Source of the DNA: Bacillus sp. J33
GTDB taxonomy: Bacteria > Bacillota > Bacilli > Bacillales > Cytobacillaceae
Length of the DNA: 56,294 nt
Assembly (NCBI RefSeq): GCF_000518885.1
Contig: NZ_JAEL01000029.1
Coordinates: 1 to 56,294, forward strand
Reading direction: 5' to 3'
Part shown: piece after piece, positions 32,114 through 42,285 of the stretch
Layout: each line of letters starts with the position of its first letter
Position numbering within the stretch: the first letter of the stretch is position 1
The notes under the pieces: generated by a model
Told to the model about the DNA's origin: nothing
The model's database searches: none
Seen by the model: only the letters and a program-made list of their open reading frames with translations
Program-made: the position numbers and the translations under genes

Positions 32114-32821
32114 ATGGAATTAGTATCATTTGCACTTCTATCAATACTTATCGGAATCCGCCATGGGCTGGATAGTGACCATGTGGCCGCGATCGCTGAC
32201 ATGATCGGAAGTGAAGGACAGCGCAACAAGCAGGTTACATTAGGAGTTATGTATGCTGTCGGACATGGAGCCATTGTGCTCGCAATCGGCCTATTAACCC
32301 TATTTATCGGCACGAGGCTTCCTGATGAAGCACAATTTTCAATGGAGGTATTAGTAAGTCTCACATTGCTTGTTTTAGGCGGGTTTATTTTGTATAGCAT
32401 CTTTAAAAACAGACATGAGTATGAGTTTAAAAGCCGAATGACTATTGTTTTTGAATGTTTATCGAAGCTCATTAAAAAATTGGGATTCAGCGGTGTCCAG
32501 GCATCCCCTGTAAGCCTTGGATTAATCGGGGCGTTCATTATTGGGATTATTCACGGGGTAGGAGTGGAAAGTCCCACTCAGGTCGCAGCGATCACAAGTG
32601 CAGCAGGCTTTAGTAATCTGTCAGCTGCAACAGCCCAGCTGGTTTTATTTGTAACAGGTTTACTATTATCAACGATCTGTATTACATTCGTGATTTCGTG
32701 GGGCTTTTTAAAATCGAAGCTGCGCAAAAAGCTTTTTGTAATTCTGGGTTCAATGACAGGACTATACAGTATTGGATTGGGAATGTCCATGCTGTATGAA
32801 CTCGTTAAGGAGGCGTTTTAA
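32114..32821 (+). CDS. Ni/Co transporter-like membrane protein (NiCoT/UreH type)
   Basis: A 235-residue membrane protein with about six helices. The metal signature of nickel-cobalt permeases is present as RHGLDSDHVAAIADM (about 16-30), and a second related block IHGVGVESPTQVAA lies near 146-160. Its place between cbiW and cbiH60, under the same riboswitches, points to cobalt uptake for corrin synthesis. It is not part of the published B. megaterium cbi operon order as I remember it. AGGAGG precedes the ATG and AAGGAGG of the next gene lies inside its end. Confidence 0.85.
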   Translation: MELVSFALLSILIGIRHGLDSDHVAAIADMIGSEGQRNKQVTLGVMYAVGHGAIVLAIGLLTLFIGTRLPDEAQFSMEVLVSLTLLVLGGFILYSIFKNRHEYEFKSRMTIVFECLSKLIKKLGFSGVQASPVSLGLIGAFIIGIIHGVGVESPTQVAAITSAAGFSNLSAATAQLVLFVTGLLLSTICITFVISWGFLKSKLRKKLFVILGSMTGLYSIGLGMSMLYELVKEAF

Positions 32822-32822
32822 G

Positions 32823-34445
32823 TTGAGGGGAAAACTTCTAGTTATAGGATTTGGGCCAGGCAGCTTTGATCACATTACGAAAAGGGCCCAGGAAGCCATT
32901 CAGGAAAGTGATTATGTCATTGGGTATAAGACATATGTGGAGCTTATTAAAGGCTTACTAACAGACCAGGAGATTATCAGCACGGGGATGTCGGAGGAAG
33001 TGAGCCGTGCCCAGGCAGCGGTAAAGTACGCTGAGCAAGGGAAAAAAGTAGCCGTCATTTCCAGCGGGGATGCCGGCGTTTATGGAATGGCCGGGCTTGT
33101 GTATGAGGTGCTTGTTGAAAAGGGCTGGAAAGAATCAACGGGAGTTGAAGTGGAAATCATCCCCGGGATTTCTGCTATTAATTCTTGCTCCTCACTGCTC
33201 GGTGCTCCCGTCATGCATGACGCATGCACCATCAGCTTGAGTGATCATCTAACACCATGGGCAATCATCGAAAAAAGAATTGAAGCAGCAGGAGCCGGTG
33301 ATTTTGTTATTGCGCTCTATAACCCAAAAAGCGGCAAAAGAACAAGGCAAATAGCCGAGGCTCAGCAAATTCTATTAAAATATCGTTCTCCGGATACGCC
33401 AGTTGGCCTTGTAAAAAGTGCTTACAGGGACAGTCAGCAAGTCGTGATGACAACCTTGCAGAATATGCTTGACTTTGAAATTGGGATGCTGACAACGGTT
33501 GTGATCGGAAACAGTTCCACATTCTGTTATGACAATAAAATGATCACACCTCGCGGGTATCAGCGGAAATATACGCTAAATACGGAGAAGCAGCGTTTGC
33601 GTCCTCATGAACGCCTGCGGCCAGAAAATGAACCATGGGCTCTTCATGAAGGGAAAAAGGATACACAGAGCCCGGAAAGGTATGCAGACGATACACCCTT
33701 AACATTGGCAATGGAAGCCCTTCAAAAACTGGATGCGGAAGGAAAAATGGACAAGCTTTCCGACGGGTATCCAACCATAGCCCAGCCGGCTGTTGAGTCT
33801 ATTTTTGAGCTGGCAGTTAGCCCGGGAGTTGTTAATAAAAAATTCACACCAAAGCAGCTTCTCGTTTTGGCGGAAGTGGCGGGTGAAAACGGAACAATGG
33901 AATACACACCTCACCATCAGATTTTATTGAAAATTCCAACGTCCGATCCCGATTCCATTACAGAAAAGCTGTCTGAAGCAGGATTTTTATTAGAACCGAT
34001 TGGAGATGTGTTTCAAATCAAGGCCTGCGATTTCTGTGACGGAGAGAAAAAAGACTCGATTCCTTATGCAGAGGAGATTCAAAGAAAGCTTGGCGGCATG
34101 GATTTGCCAAAAGAATTAAAGCTTGGCTTCAATGGCTGTGGAATGGCCTGCTATGGTGCGGTCAATGAGGACATCGGAATTGTTTTCCGGAAAGGAAAGT
34201 TTGATCTGTTTTTAGGGGGAAAAACAGTGGGGCGGACTGCACATCCCGGACAGCCAGTTGCTGAAGGAATCCCCCCTGAACAAATAGTCGAAGTGATTGA
34301 AGGCATTGTGAACGAATATAGACAAAACGGCCATCCGAACGAAAGGTTTTATAAATATTTCAAACGTGCCCAGGAGGTTCAGGGCTTTAAACATAAAGAC
34401 ATTACTCCTGTCATTGAGCTTGAGCCAGCACTCTGCGGAGAATAA
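32823..34445 (+). CDS. cbiH60: CbiH60: cobalt-precorrin-3 C17-methyltransferase with iron-sulfur domain
   Basis: 540 residues. The N-terminal 250 or so are the class III tetrapyrrole methylase CbiH (GFGPGSFDHIT, SSGDAGVYGMAG, IPGISAINSCSSLLGAP) that contracts the corrin ring by C17 methylation. The C-terminal half resembles a sulfite/nitrite reductase half-domain and ends in a cluster site C402xxC405 ... C439xxxC443 (NGCGMAC), as in B. megaterium CbiH60 with its 4Fe-4S cluster. The TTG start at 32823 has AAGGAGG nine bases upstream; an upstream extension would lie in the transporter gene. Confidence 0.93.
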   Translation: MRGKLLVIGFGPGSFDHITKRAQEAIQESDYVIGYKTYVELIKGLLTDQEIISTGMSEEVSRAQAAVKYAEQGKKVAVISSGDAGVYGMAGLVYEVLVEKGWKESTGVEVEIIPGISAINSCSSLLGAPVMHDACTISLSDHLTPWAIIEKRIEAAGAGDFVIALYNPKSGKRTRQIAEAQQILLKYRSPDTPVGLVKSAYRDSQQVVMTTLQNMLDFEIGMLTTVVIGNSSTFCYDNKMITPRGYQRKYTLNTEKQRLRPHERLRPENEPWALHEGKKDTQSPERYADDTPLTLAMEALQKLDAEGKMDKLSDGYPTIAQPAVESIFELAVSPGVVNKKFTPKQLLVLAEVAGENGTMEYTPHHQILLKIPTSDPDSITEKLSEAGFLLEPIGDVFQIKACDFCDGEKKDSIPYAEEIQRKLGGMDLPKELKLGFNGCGMACYGAVNEDIGIVFRKGKFDLFLGGKTVGRTAHPGQPVAEGIPPEQIVEVIEGIVNEYRQNGHPNERFYKYFKRAQEVQGFKHKDITPVIELEPALCGE

Positions 34446-34461
34446 AAAGGAGGAACAGCAA

Positions 34462-35382
34462 ATGAAAGCTATTTTACTAGTTGGACATGGAAGCCGAGAT
34501 CCTGAAGGGAATGAACAGGTTAGGCGGTTTATAGATGAGTTAAGGCCCCGGCTGGATCCATCTTTGTTGGTTGAAACCTGTTTTTTGGAGTTTGAAATGC
34601 CGTCGATCAGCCAGGGAATTGACACATGTGTAAGGAAGGGAGCCAGCCATGTGATCGTTATTCCCATCATGCTATTGCCTGCTGGCCATTCGAAGATACA
34701 TATCCCGGCCTCAATTGATGAGGCAAAAGAGAAATATCCAGCTGTTCATTTTACTTATGGCAGGCCAATCGGGGTTCATGAAGAGACTCTGGAGATTTGC
34801 AAATCACGCTTGGAAGAGCTTGGCGAAGAGATTCATGGTGAAAATAAAAATACCGCTATCCTATTTTTAGGGAGAGGCGGAAGTGATCCTGATGCCAATA
34901 GCGAGCTTTATAAAATAGCACGTCTATTCTATGAAAATGTGAATTATCCATTGGTAGAGCCGGCATTTATGGGGGTCACAGATCCCCTTATTAAGCAGGG
35001 AGCAGAACGATGCATAAAGCTCGGGGCCAAAAAAATCATTATTCTTCCATATTTCCTCTTCACGGGAATTCTGATTAAGCGTCTGGAAGGCCTGATTGAT
35101 GAGTTCCGGCTGGAGTATCCGGAGCATGATTTTAAGCTAGCCGGTTATTTTGGTTTCCATGAAAGGCTAAAAACCATTTTGGAAGATCGAATAAAGGAAG
35201 CGCTTGAAGGCGAAGTGAAAATGAATTGTGACACATGCCAATATCGGATAGCTGCCATGGAGCATATTGATCACCACCATCACCATGATCACGATCACCA
35301 TCATGACGGTCACAGCCACTCCCATGATCATCATCATGACCATCACGGCCAGTCTGAAAAAGAAAGGGTAGTCAAGGCATGA
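34462..35382 (+). CDS. cbiX: Sirohydrochlorin cobaltochelatase CbiX, long form
   Basis: 306 residues. Two chelatase half-domains each start with an active-site motif (LLVGHGSRDP near 4-13 and ILFLGRGGSDPD near 133). These insert cobalt into sirohydrochlorin, the entry to the anaerobic pathway. A C-terminal tail has C256xxC259 (NCDTC) followed by a His/Asp-rich stretch (about 268-297), the features of CbiX-L with its iron-sulfur cluster and metal store. ATG at 34462 has AGGAGGAAC just upstream, and the stop overlaps cbiJ. Confidence 0.93.
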   Translation: MKAILLVGHGSRDPEGNEQVRRFIDELRPRLDPSLLVETCFLEFEMPSISQGIDTCVRKGASHVIVIPIMLLPAGHSKIHIPASIDEAKEKYPAVHFTYGRPIGVHEETLEICKSRLEELGEEIHGENKNTAILFLGRGGSDPDANSELYKIARLFYENVNYPLVEPAFMGVTDPLIKQGAERCIKLGAKKIIILPYFLFTGILIKRLEGLIDEFRLEYPEHDFKLAGYFGFHERLKTILEDRIKEALEGEVKMNCDTCQYRIAAMEHIDHHHHHDHDHHHDGHSHSHDHHHDHHGQSEKERVVKA

Positions 35383-36173
35383 TATTATGTTTGGCTGGTA
35401 CAAGCGATGCAAGGGAATTAGCTATTGAAATGAAGAAGGAAGGATATGGTGTCCTTGCAACAGTAGTAACAGATAATGCTGCAGCTGAATTAAAACGTCA
35501 TGGGCTTCAAGTGTGTACGGGCCGTTTAACTAGCGAAGAGTTCGCTAATCTTATCACCCTTCATCAACTGCAAGCTGTTGTAGACGCAAGTCATCCATTT
35601 GCGGAGGAAGCAAGCAAAAACGCAATTGAAGCTGCTAAGGAGGCTGGTGTTCCTTATATCCGATATGAACGGGCATCACAGGCTTTTGATGGCTCTTACC
35701 TTAGTATTGTTGACAGTTATGAGGCTGCAGCGGATCTGGCTGCCGAAAAGAAGGGAGTCATCATGCTGACAACGGGAAGCAAAACACTGCAAATTTTTGC
35801 CGGCAAATTGCTGCACTTACCTGATACGCGTGTTCTAGCGCGCATGCTGCCTCGAAAGGATAACATGGAGAAATGCGAGAAGCTTGGATTTCCACAAAGG
35901 AACATTATTGCCATCCAGGGTCCATTCACAAAGGAATTTGATAAAGCTCTCTACAAACAATACGGCGTCACTTTAATGATAACGAAGGAAAGCGGCAAGG
36001 CAGGCTCTGTTGACGAAAAGATAGCAGCTGCCAAAGAGCTGGGCATCGAAACCATTGTAATAAAACGGCCATCCATTGATTATGGCACAAAGTTCTCAAG
36101 CTATCAGGAAGTCATAAATGCTCTGATGATGAACAATGTCGGCAAAGATAAAGAGCGGGTTTCCTTATCGTAG
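35379..36173 (+). CDS. cbiJ: Cobalt-precorrin-6A reductase
   Basis: A 264-residue CbiJ/CobK family NAD(P)H-dependent reductase, which reduces a double bond of the ring in cobalt-precorrin-6A. Start LCLAGTSDARELAIEM and the blocks VDASHPFAEEASKNA (about 68-82) and VIMLTTGSKTLQIF (near 125) are typical. ATG overlaps the cbiX stop (ATGA). Confidence 0.92.
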   Translation: MILCLAGTSDARELAIEMKKEGYGVLATVVTDNAAAELKRHGLQVCTGRLTSEEFANLITLHQLQAVVDASHPFAEEASKNAIEAAKEAGVPYIRYERASQAFDGSYLSIVDSYEAAADLAAEKKGVIMLTTGSKTLQIFAGKLLHLPDTRVLARMLPRKDNMEKCEKLGFPQRNIIAIQGPFTKEFDKALYKQYGVTLMITKESGKAGSVDEKIAAAKELGIETIVIKRPSIDYGTKFSSYQEVINALMMNNVGKDKERVSLS

Positions 36174-36501
36174 TGAGTATCTGTCTATTTTAAGTCCCAA
36201 ATGTGATTTACGATGAGCAGCAAGTTCGTATAGGTTAAAAAATCAAATTATACAATCAAATTTATACAGAATTCTGCTGCTTGAACACACTTTTGAGGCA
36301 GAATTGCATGCTTTGGATTTATAGGTCAATTTATTTAACTTATCGTTCACTTTTTTAATATATCGGTCAACATGATCAGCTTATCGGTCAGAATTTTATT
36401 TTATCGGCCGCTTTTCTGTTTTATCGGTCACTTTGCGTTAAATCAACATTCTTCCATTAGAAAAGACTTAAATAAGAAATGAACCTAGAGGAGGTACAAT
36501 C
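36174..36501. other. Intra-operon gap with 20-bp phased repeat
   Basis: No gene and no obvious terminator or promoter. The array at 36321-36432 fills the second half. The strong AGGAGG of cbiC ends the gap. Confidence 0.6.
36321..36432. repeat. 20-bp phased TATCGGTCA repeat array
   Basis: Six units with core TTATCGGTCA. Cores start at about 36321, 36341, 36361, 36382, 36402 and 36422 (steps 20, 20, 21, 20, 20). The words are close to the TTATCGGCC units at 4731-4870. Confidence 0.8.
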
Positions 36502-37149
36502 ATGGATTTTAAAACAGCATTCAAACCGGTTACGGTACAGCCGCAGATGATTGAAGTAAAAAGCTTTGAAATGATTGATGAGGAAATTGGGGAACATTCA
36601 TTCACAGAGGAACAATATCCGGTCGTTCGCCGAGTGATTCATGCTTCGGCTGATTTCGAACTGGGAAAAAGCATGCTTTTTCACCGTGACGCTATCCGTT
36701 CAGGGATAGAGGCGGTTCGCAGCGGAAAGCCGGTAGTGGCAGACGTGCAAATGATTCAATCAGGTGTAAGCAAGCAGCGGATTGAAAAGTATGGCGGCGA
36801 TGTTAGGGTGTATATTTCTGATCCGGATGTTATGGAGGAAGCAAAACGCCTAAATACGACCAGAGCCATCATTTCCATGAGAAAAGCCGTTAAAGAGGCG
36901 GACGGAGGGATCTTTGCGATTGGAAATGCCCCGACTGCTTTACTTGAGCTTATCCGTCTTATTAAAGAAGGTGAAGCAAGGCCGGGTCTAGTCATCGGCC
37001 TTCCAGTCGGATTTGTTTCAGCGCCTGAATCAAAAGAGGAATTGGCGAAGCTGGATGTTCCATTTATAACCAATGTCGGCAGAAAAGGCGGAAGCACTGT
37101 AACGGTTGCTGCATTAAATGCTATCACCCTTTTAGCTGAACAGGAGTAA
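36502..37149 (+). CDS. cbiC: Cobalt-precorrin-8 methylmutase
   Basis: A 215-residue CbiC/CobH family enzyme that moves the C11 methyl group to C12, giving cobyrinic acid. Family residues are in YPVVRRVIHASADFEL with the active-site His (about 47), VVADVQMIQSGV and GLPVGFVSAPESKEEL. AGGAGG lies nine bases before ATG. It follows cbiJ after a repeat-filled gap and is three bases from cbiD. Confidence 0.93.
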   Translation: MDFKTAFKPVTVQPQMIEVKSFEMIDEEIGEHSFTEEQYPVVRRVIHASADFELGKSMLFHRDAIRSGIEAVRSGKPVVADVQMIQSGVSKQRIEKYGGDVRVYISDPDVMEEAKRLNTTRAIISMRKAVKEADGGIFAIGNAPTALLELIRLIKEGEARPGLVIGLPVGFVSAPESKEELAKLDVPFITNVGRKGGSTVTVAALNAITLLAEQE

Positions 37150-37152
37150 GGA

Positions 37153-38274
37153 ATGGAACCAAAACCAGAAAAGCCATTAAGGCAAGGCTACACAACAGGA
37201 TCATGCGCAGCAGCTGCAACAAAAGCTGCATTGACTGCCTTGATTACAAAGGAGGAACAGCTTGAAGCAACCATACGTCTGCCGATTGGAAAATTTGTCA
37301 CCTTTCAAATGGAAGAGTGTCGTTTTAATGATGATTCAGTCTTAGCCGGAACCATTAAGGATGCCGGAGATGACCCGGATGCAACCCACCAGGCTTTAAT
37401 TCAGTCGGAAGTATCCTGGTCTGACACACCTGGAATCACGCTGGATGGAGGGGTTGGCGTTGGCCGGGTGACTAAAGAAGGGCTTCCTGTACCTGTTGGA
37501 GAGGCGGCCATTAACCCTGTTCCGCGTAAAATGATTTTGGAATCTGCACAAGATGTCCTGGATGAGTTTCAGATCACCAGAGGAATCAAGATTATTATTT
37601 CTGTTCCGGAAGGTGAGGAAATAGCCAAAAAAACACTTAATGGACGGCTTGGGATTCTAGGAGGGATCTCTATTTTAGGAACAAGGGGAATTGTCATTCC
37701 GTTTTCAACGTCAGCCTATAAGGCGAGTATTGTTTCAGCCATTAACGTGGCAAAGGTAAATGGCTGTCATCATGTCGTGATTACAACAGGGGGCAGAAGC
37801 GAAAAATTTGCGATGAAGCAATATCCTTCCCTTCCGGAGGACGCATTCATTGAAATGGGAGACTTTGTTGGCTTCACATTAAAGCAGTGCAAGCGTTCAG
37901 GTATAAAACGGGTGTCCATGGTCGGGATGATGGGGAAGTTTTCCAAGGTTGCTCAGGGAGTCATGATGGTGCATTCCAAGAGCGCACCCGTGGATTTTGG
38001 GTTCTTAGCTGATCTTGCGGAACGTGCAGGGGCCACATCTGAACTGACCGGACAAATTCGCGGGGCAAACACAGCTTCTCAGGTAGGCGATCTTATGGTT
38101 GAACAGGGCAATCAGGAATTTTTTAATAGTCTGTGTGATTCATGCTGCAGAGAAGCATTAAAGGAAGTAAAAGGCGGCATTTCAATTGAGACCACCATAT
38201 ACACCTTGAAAGGGATGCTGCTCGGAAAGGCGGAAAGAGATGGCGAGGAATATAAAGATCATTGGAATTGGTGA
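37153..38274 (+). CDS. cbiD: Cobalt-precorrin-5B C1-methyltransferase
   Basis: A 373-residue CbiD protein, the S-adenosylmethionine-dependent C1 methylase of the anaerobic route. Marks are [19 protein letters not shown] (9-27), [10 protein letters not shown] (about 71-80) and [22 protein letters not shown] (near 103-125). No ribosome binding site is clear because the gene is three bases after cbiC. Its end overlaps cbiET by 35 bases. Confidence 0.93.
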   Translation: MEPKPEKPLRQGYTTGSCAAAATKAALTALITKEEQLEATIRLPIGKFVTFQMEECRFNDDSVLAGTIKDAGDDPDATHQALIQSEVSWSDTPGITLDGGVGVGRVTKEGLPVPVGEAAINPVPRKMILESAQDVLDEFQITRGIKIIISVPEGEEIAKKTLNGRLGILGGISILGTRGIVIPFSTSAYKASIVSAINVAKVNGCHHVVITTGGRSEKFAMKQYPSLPEDAFIEMGDFVGFTLKQCKRSGIKRVSMVGMMGKFSKVAQGVMMVHSKSAPVDFGFLADLAERAGATSELTGQIRGANTASQVGDLMVEQGNQEFFNSLCDSCCREALKEVKGGISIETTIYTLKGMLLGKAERDGEEYKDHWNW

Positions 38275-39451
38275 TGAGGGGCAGGCAAGTCTTCTTCCAA
38301 TCTATATAAATTGGATAGATGAAAGTGACCTATTAATAGGAGGAGAAAGGCACCTAAACTTCTTCCCGGATTATACAGGGGAGAAACTGGCGATAAAAGG
38401 GAGTTTGAGCTCCCTTTCAGAAAGACTGCAAAAGGAAAATCGGAATGCGGTTATATTAGCCTCAGGAGACCCGCTCTTTTACGGGATCGGAGGCTATTTA
38501 TCCAGAAAAATGGATGTTGAAATCTATCCTTATTTAAGCTCCATACAGCTTGCTTTTACAAGAATGAAAGAGAGCTGGCAAAATGCCTATTTTACAAGTG
38601 TCCATGGCAGGAGCATGACTGGTCTTGCACAGCGGATTGATGGCAGGCCTCTTGTGGCGATTTTAACTGATGAAAATAATAGCCCTTCCAGTATTGCAAA
38701 ATACTTGCGGTCCTTTCAGATGAATGAGTATAAGGCTTTCGTTGCCGAAAATTTAGGCGGAATGACTGAACGATGCGGATGGTATGAGCTTCATGAAATG
38801 GAGGATATCTCTTTCTCTCCGCTCAATGTTGTCATTTTAAAGAGGGTTAAGACTTCACCGGAATGGCCAATGGGCATAGAAGATGAGCAATTTTCACAGC
38901 GGAAGCCAGATAAGGGACTCATTACAAAAAAAGAGGTTCGAGTCCTGAGTTTGTCAGAAATGAACTTAAAAAAAGATAGCATTGTTTGGGATATTGGGAC
39001 CTGCACCGGGTCCATGGCCATCGAAGCTGCACGAATTGCCCGGGATGGTGCTGTCTATGCCATTGAAAAAAATGAACATGATTTGGAAAACTGCTATGAA
39101 AATATGAAAAAATTCCGAACCGATTTTGTTGTGCGCCATGGTCTCGCTCCGGAAGGATTAGAGGAATTTCCGGAACCTGACGCAGTGTTTATAGGCGGAA
39201 CAGCAGGCGGGATGGAGGAAATTCTTGATGTTTGCTGCAGCCGGCTGAAGCCAGGAGGAAGAATTGTTTTAAATGCCGTCACCATTGAATCTTTATCAAT
39301 GGGGGCAGAAGCTTTTAAAGCGAGAGGCTTTGATGTGTCGATTACACTGGCACAAATATCAAGGAGCAAGCCTATCTTAAAGTTAACCAGATTTGATGCG
39401 TTAAATCCTATTTACATCATTACGGCAAAAAGAAAGGAAGAAAACGAATGA
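38240..39451 (+). CDS. cbiET: CbiET fusion: cobalt-precorrin-7 C5/C15-methyltransferase and decarboxylase
   Basis: 403 residues. The N-terminal part (about 1-195) is a tetrapyrrole methylase, CbiE, with [12 protein letters not shown] and [14 protein letters not shown]. The C-terminal part (about 220-400) is the Rossmann methyltransferase CbiT with [16 protein letters not shown] and [14 protein letters not shown]. Together they methylate C5 and C15 and remove the C12 acetate carboxyl. The fusion matches B. megaterium CbiET. It overlaps cbiD by 35 bases and cbiL by four. Confidence 0.93.
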   Translation: MARNIKIIGIGDEGQASLLPIYINWIDESDLLIGGERHLNFFPDYTGEKLAIKGSLSSLSERLQKENRNAVILASGDPLFYGIGGYLSRKMDVEIYPYLSSIQLAFTRMKESWQNAYFTSVHGRSMTGLAQRIDGRPLVAILTDENNSPSSIAKYLRSFQMNEYKAFVAENLGGMTERCGWYELHEMEDISFSPLNVVILKRVKTSPEWPMGIEDEQFSQRKPDKGLITKKEVRVLSLSEMNLKKDSIVWDIGTCTGSMAIEAARIARDGAVYAIEKNEHDLENCYENMKKFRTDFVVRHGLAPEGLEEFPEPDAVFIGGTAGGMEEILDVCCSRLKPGGRIVLNAVTIESLSMGAEAFKARGFDVSITLAQISRSKPILKLTRFDALNPIYIITAKRKEENE

Positions 39452-40149
39452 CTGGAACATTATATGGGCTGGGTGCCGGTCCCGGGGATCCGGAGCTTAT
39501 TACCGTTAAAGCCTTTCGTACACTAAAGGAATCACCTGTCATTGCTTATCCGAAAAAGCGTAAAGGGAGCAAAAGCTATGCCCATCAAATTATCGATGTG
39601 TATGTAAACCCAAGCGAAAAAGAAATGCTTGGACTGGTTTTCCCCATGACAAAGGATCCAGCGATCCTGGAGAGAGAATGGACAAATACCGTTGAGGCAG
39701 TGTGGGAGAAACTTCAGGAGGGAAAGGATGTCGCGTTTGTTACGGAAGGCGATCCTTTGTTGTACAGTACCTTTATCCATATGATGAAGCTTATGAAAGA
39801 ACGCCACCCCGAGGTGGAGATCAGGACAGTGCCTGGCATTTCTTCCATTAATGGGGCGGCATCAAGACTAGGCCTCCCGCTTGCGGAAGGAGACGACCAT
39901 GTGGCAATTGTTCCGGCACGGGAAGACTATGACGCAATGAAAAAAGTATTAATGGAAAATGACTGTGTGGTTTTTATTAAAGTGGCAAAAGTAATGGATT
40001 TGATGCTTAAGATTCTCCGTGAACTTGATTTATTACATAAGGCTTCTGTCGTGACAAAGGTTACATCAAAGGAAGAAATCATCTGGGATGTTCGTGAGCT
40101 GGACCGGGCGGAACTGGAATACTTAACATTAATGGTGGTGAGAAAATAA
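39448..40149 (+). CDS. cbiL: Cobalt-factor II C20-methyltransferase
   Basis: A 233-residue class III methylase (CbiL/CobI). Marks are [20 protein letters not shown] (4-23), [15 protein letters not shown] (about 98-112) and [21 protein letters not shown] (near 129-149). It adds the C20 methyl early in the pathway. ATG overlaps the cbiET stop (ATGA), and the stop is shared with the cbiF start region. Confidence 0.93.
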   Translation: MTGTLYGLGAGPGDPELITVKAFRTLKESPVIAYPKKRKGSKSYAHQIIDVYVNPSEKEMLGLVFPMTKDPAILEREWTNTVEAVWEKLQEGKDVAFVTEGDPLLYSTFIHMMKLMKERHPEVEIRTVPGISSINGAASRLGLPLAEGDDHVAIVPAREDYDAMKKVLMENDCVVFIKVAKVMDLMLKILRELDLLHKASVVTKVTSKEEIIWDVRELDRAELEYLTLMVVRK

Positions 40150-40922
40150 TGAAGATCACAATCATCGGAGCAGGACCGGGAGCCCCGGATTTAATAACTG
40201 TAAGAGGGTTGCATTCATTAAAGGAAGCGGATGTCGTGCTTTATGCAGATTCCCTTGTCAGCGAGGAGCTCATCCAGCAGGCAAGAGGGGATGCTGAAGT
40301 ACTAAAAACGGCGGGAATGCACCTGGAAGAAATGGTTGAAGTCATGGCTGATCGTGTCAGGCAGGGAAAAAGGGTCGTTCGCGTCCATACTGGCGACCCA
40401 GCTGTTTATGGTGCTATTTTGGAGCAAATGGTGCTTTTAAAAGAAAAGGGCATTGAGACAGAAATCATTCCTGGTGTGAGTTCGGTCTTTGCATCGGCAG
40501 CTGTGCTTGGCGCGGAACTGACGATACCAGACCTGACTCAAACCGTGATCCTGACCCGTGCTGAAGGAAGAACGCCTGTCCCTGAAGCAGAAAAGCTAAA
40601 GGATTTAGCAAAGCACCATTGTACGATCGCTCTTTTTTTAAGTGCGACTTTGACTAAAAAAGTGGTGAAGGAATTTCTGGCTGCTGGATGGAGCCCTGAA
40701 ACGCCGGTAGCTGTCGTCTATAAAGCAACATGGCCAGACCAAAAAATCGTTCGTTCGACACTTGAGCACCTGGACGAGGATATGAGAGCAAATGGCGTAC
40801 GTAAGCAGGCCATGATTTTAGCAGGATGGGCACTTGATGAGAGGATTCACGAAAAAAATTATCGATCCAAACTTTACGATAAAGAATTTACACATGGGTT
40901 TAGAAAAGGAGTGACATCATGA
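40149..40922 (+). CDS. cbiF: Cobalt-precorrin-4 C11-methyltransferase
   Basis: A 257-residue CbiF/CobM methylase with IIGAGPGAPDLITVRGL (4-20), HTGDPAVYGAILEQM (about 79-93) and IPGVSSVFASAAVLGAELT (near 102-120). It overlaps cbiL by one base and cbiG by four, so it is fully embedded in the coupled run. Confidence 0.93.
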   Translation: MKITIIGAGPGAPDLITVRGLHSLKEADVVLYADSLVSEELIQQARGDAEVLKTAGMHLEEMVEVMADRVRQGKRVVRVHTGDPAVYGAILEQMVLLKEKGIETEIIPGVSSVFASAAVLGAELTIPDLTQTVILTRAEGRTPVPEAEKLKDLAKHHCTIALFLSATLTKKVVKEFLAAGWSPETPVAVVYKATWPDQKIVRSTLEHLDEDMRANGVRKQAMILAGWALDERIHEKNYRSKLYDKEFTHGFRKGVTS

Positions 40923-42046
40923 CGCTTCTTTTAGAAGAGGGAAAGGAACTTGAAATAAAAGCTAACAGTACATATGCAATCGTAGCCATTACGAAACATG
41001 GTGTGGAACTGGCTCGAAAACTGCATTCCGCTTTGCAGACAGGTGATGTGTATTATATGTCCAAGTTTGAAAAAGGGGATGAAAAGGATTCGGGAGTAAG
41101 CATGTTCGAGGGCAGTGTCCGGCTATTATTGCCTTCCCTATTTCAGCACTATAAAGGGATTATTTTAATTATTTCCCTGGGTGCTGTTGTCAGAATGATT
41201 GCACCGCTTCTAAAAGATAAAAAAACAGACCCTGGTGTTGTTGTCATTGACGATAAAGGCGAGCATGCCATTAGTGTGCTGTCCGGACATTTGGGCGGGG
41301 CCAATGAACTTACCAGAGAAGTGGCTGAGTTGATTGGAGCAAAACCAGTTATTACAACGGCCTCGGATGTTCAAAAAACCATTCCAGTCGACTTATTTGG
41401 GAAACGGTTTGGCTGGATGTGGGAATCAGCTGACAAGCTAACACCAGTCAGTGCTTCTGTTGTAAATGAGGAACACGTCGCTGTCATTCAGGAATCGGGG
41501 GAAAAGGGCTGGTGGACCTACGGAAGTCCCATGCCCGGCCATATTAAAATCTATCCGGGCATTCAGTATGCTTTGGAGGCAAAACCCGATGCTGCATTAA
41601 TTGTCACTCACCGGAACCTGGAGCCGCATGAGGAAGCAATACTTGAAAACGGTGTTCTCTATCGTCCGAAGGTGATTGGACTAGGGATTGGATGCAATCG
41701 GGGTACAGAGAGCAGCGAAATTGAATCGGTCATTAAAGAGACACTGTCCGAATTGAACTTCTCCATAAAAAGTGTGAAAGCAATTTGTACAATTGATTTA
41801 AAAAAGGATGAGGAAGGCATTTTGCAGGTGGTAAATAAGTATGGATGGGATTTTCATTGGTACGCGCCTGAAGAATTGAACTCCATTCCGATACAGCAGC
41901 CATCTGATACAGTTTATAAATTCACAGGAGCATACGGCGTCAGTGAACCTGCTGCTCTGCTTTACAGCGGTGCAAAGAAATTAGAGCTAGTTAAAAAGAA
42001 ATCAGGGAATGTGACAATCTCTGTTGCAGTCATTCCTTTTGAATAG
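40919..42046 (+). CDS. cbiG: Cobalt-precorrin-5A hydrolase
   Basis: A 375-residue CbiG protein that opens the delta-lactone of cobalt-precorrin-5A and releases acetaldehyde. Marks are IVAITKHGVELARKL (about 21-35), ILIISLGAVVRMIAPLL and GGANELTREVA (near 126-136), plus the C-terminal domain IGLGIGCNRGTESSEIE (about 252-268). ATG overlaps the cbiF stop. Confidence 0.92.
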   Translation: MTLLLEEGKELEIKANSTYAIVAITKHGVELARKLHSALQTGDVYYMSKFEKGDEKDSGVSMFEGSVRLLLPSLFQHYKGIILIISLGAVVRMIAPLLKDKKTDPGVVVIDDKGEHAISVLSGHLGGANELTREVAELIGAKPVITTASDVQKTIPVDLFGKRFGWMWESADKLTPVSASVVNEEHVAVIQESGEKGWWTYGSPMPGHIKIYPGIQYALEAKPDAALIVTHRNLEPHEEAILENGVLYRPKVIGLGIGCNRGTESSEIESVIKETLSELNFSIKSVKAICTIDLKKDEEGILQVVNKYGWDFHWYAPEELNSIPIQQPSDTVYKFTGAYGVSEPAALLYSGAKKLELVKKKSGNVTISVAVIPFE

Positions 42047-42064
42047 GTTCTTTAAGCTCATTGC

Positions 42065-42245
42065 TGATATTGGTTCCCTGTTGATTGGATACTGCATTCG
42101 CATTTTCTTATAAGGTGTTTAATCGATCATGCTGATTTAACGTCCTGCGGGAGAAGGTCAAGGGCAGAACCCGCAGCAAGAGTGCTTGAGGAGCCTTCGG
42201 ATTCCAGCGCTTCGGGCGGAAATCAGCAGGCAATTATTACTGAGC
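42065..42245. repeat. Dispersed Bacillus intergenic repeat, copy inside the cobalamin operon
   Basis: It runs from ccctgttgattggatac, through cctgcgggag, cagaacccgcagcaagag and gaggagcc, to gcgggcggaaatcagcaggc-like sequence. It fills the cbiG-cbiA gap and would form a long imperfect stem in the operon mRNA. Confidence 0.65.
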
Positions 42246-42285
42246 CTTTTAAAAAAAGGATATTTCAGAAACCGGGGTGGACAAA

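Noticed and set aside
35270..35360. His-rich codon run as a simple-sequence artefact
   Set aside because: It is the normal metal-binding tail of CbiX-L, in frame and followed by the overlapping cbiJ start.
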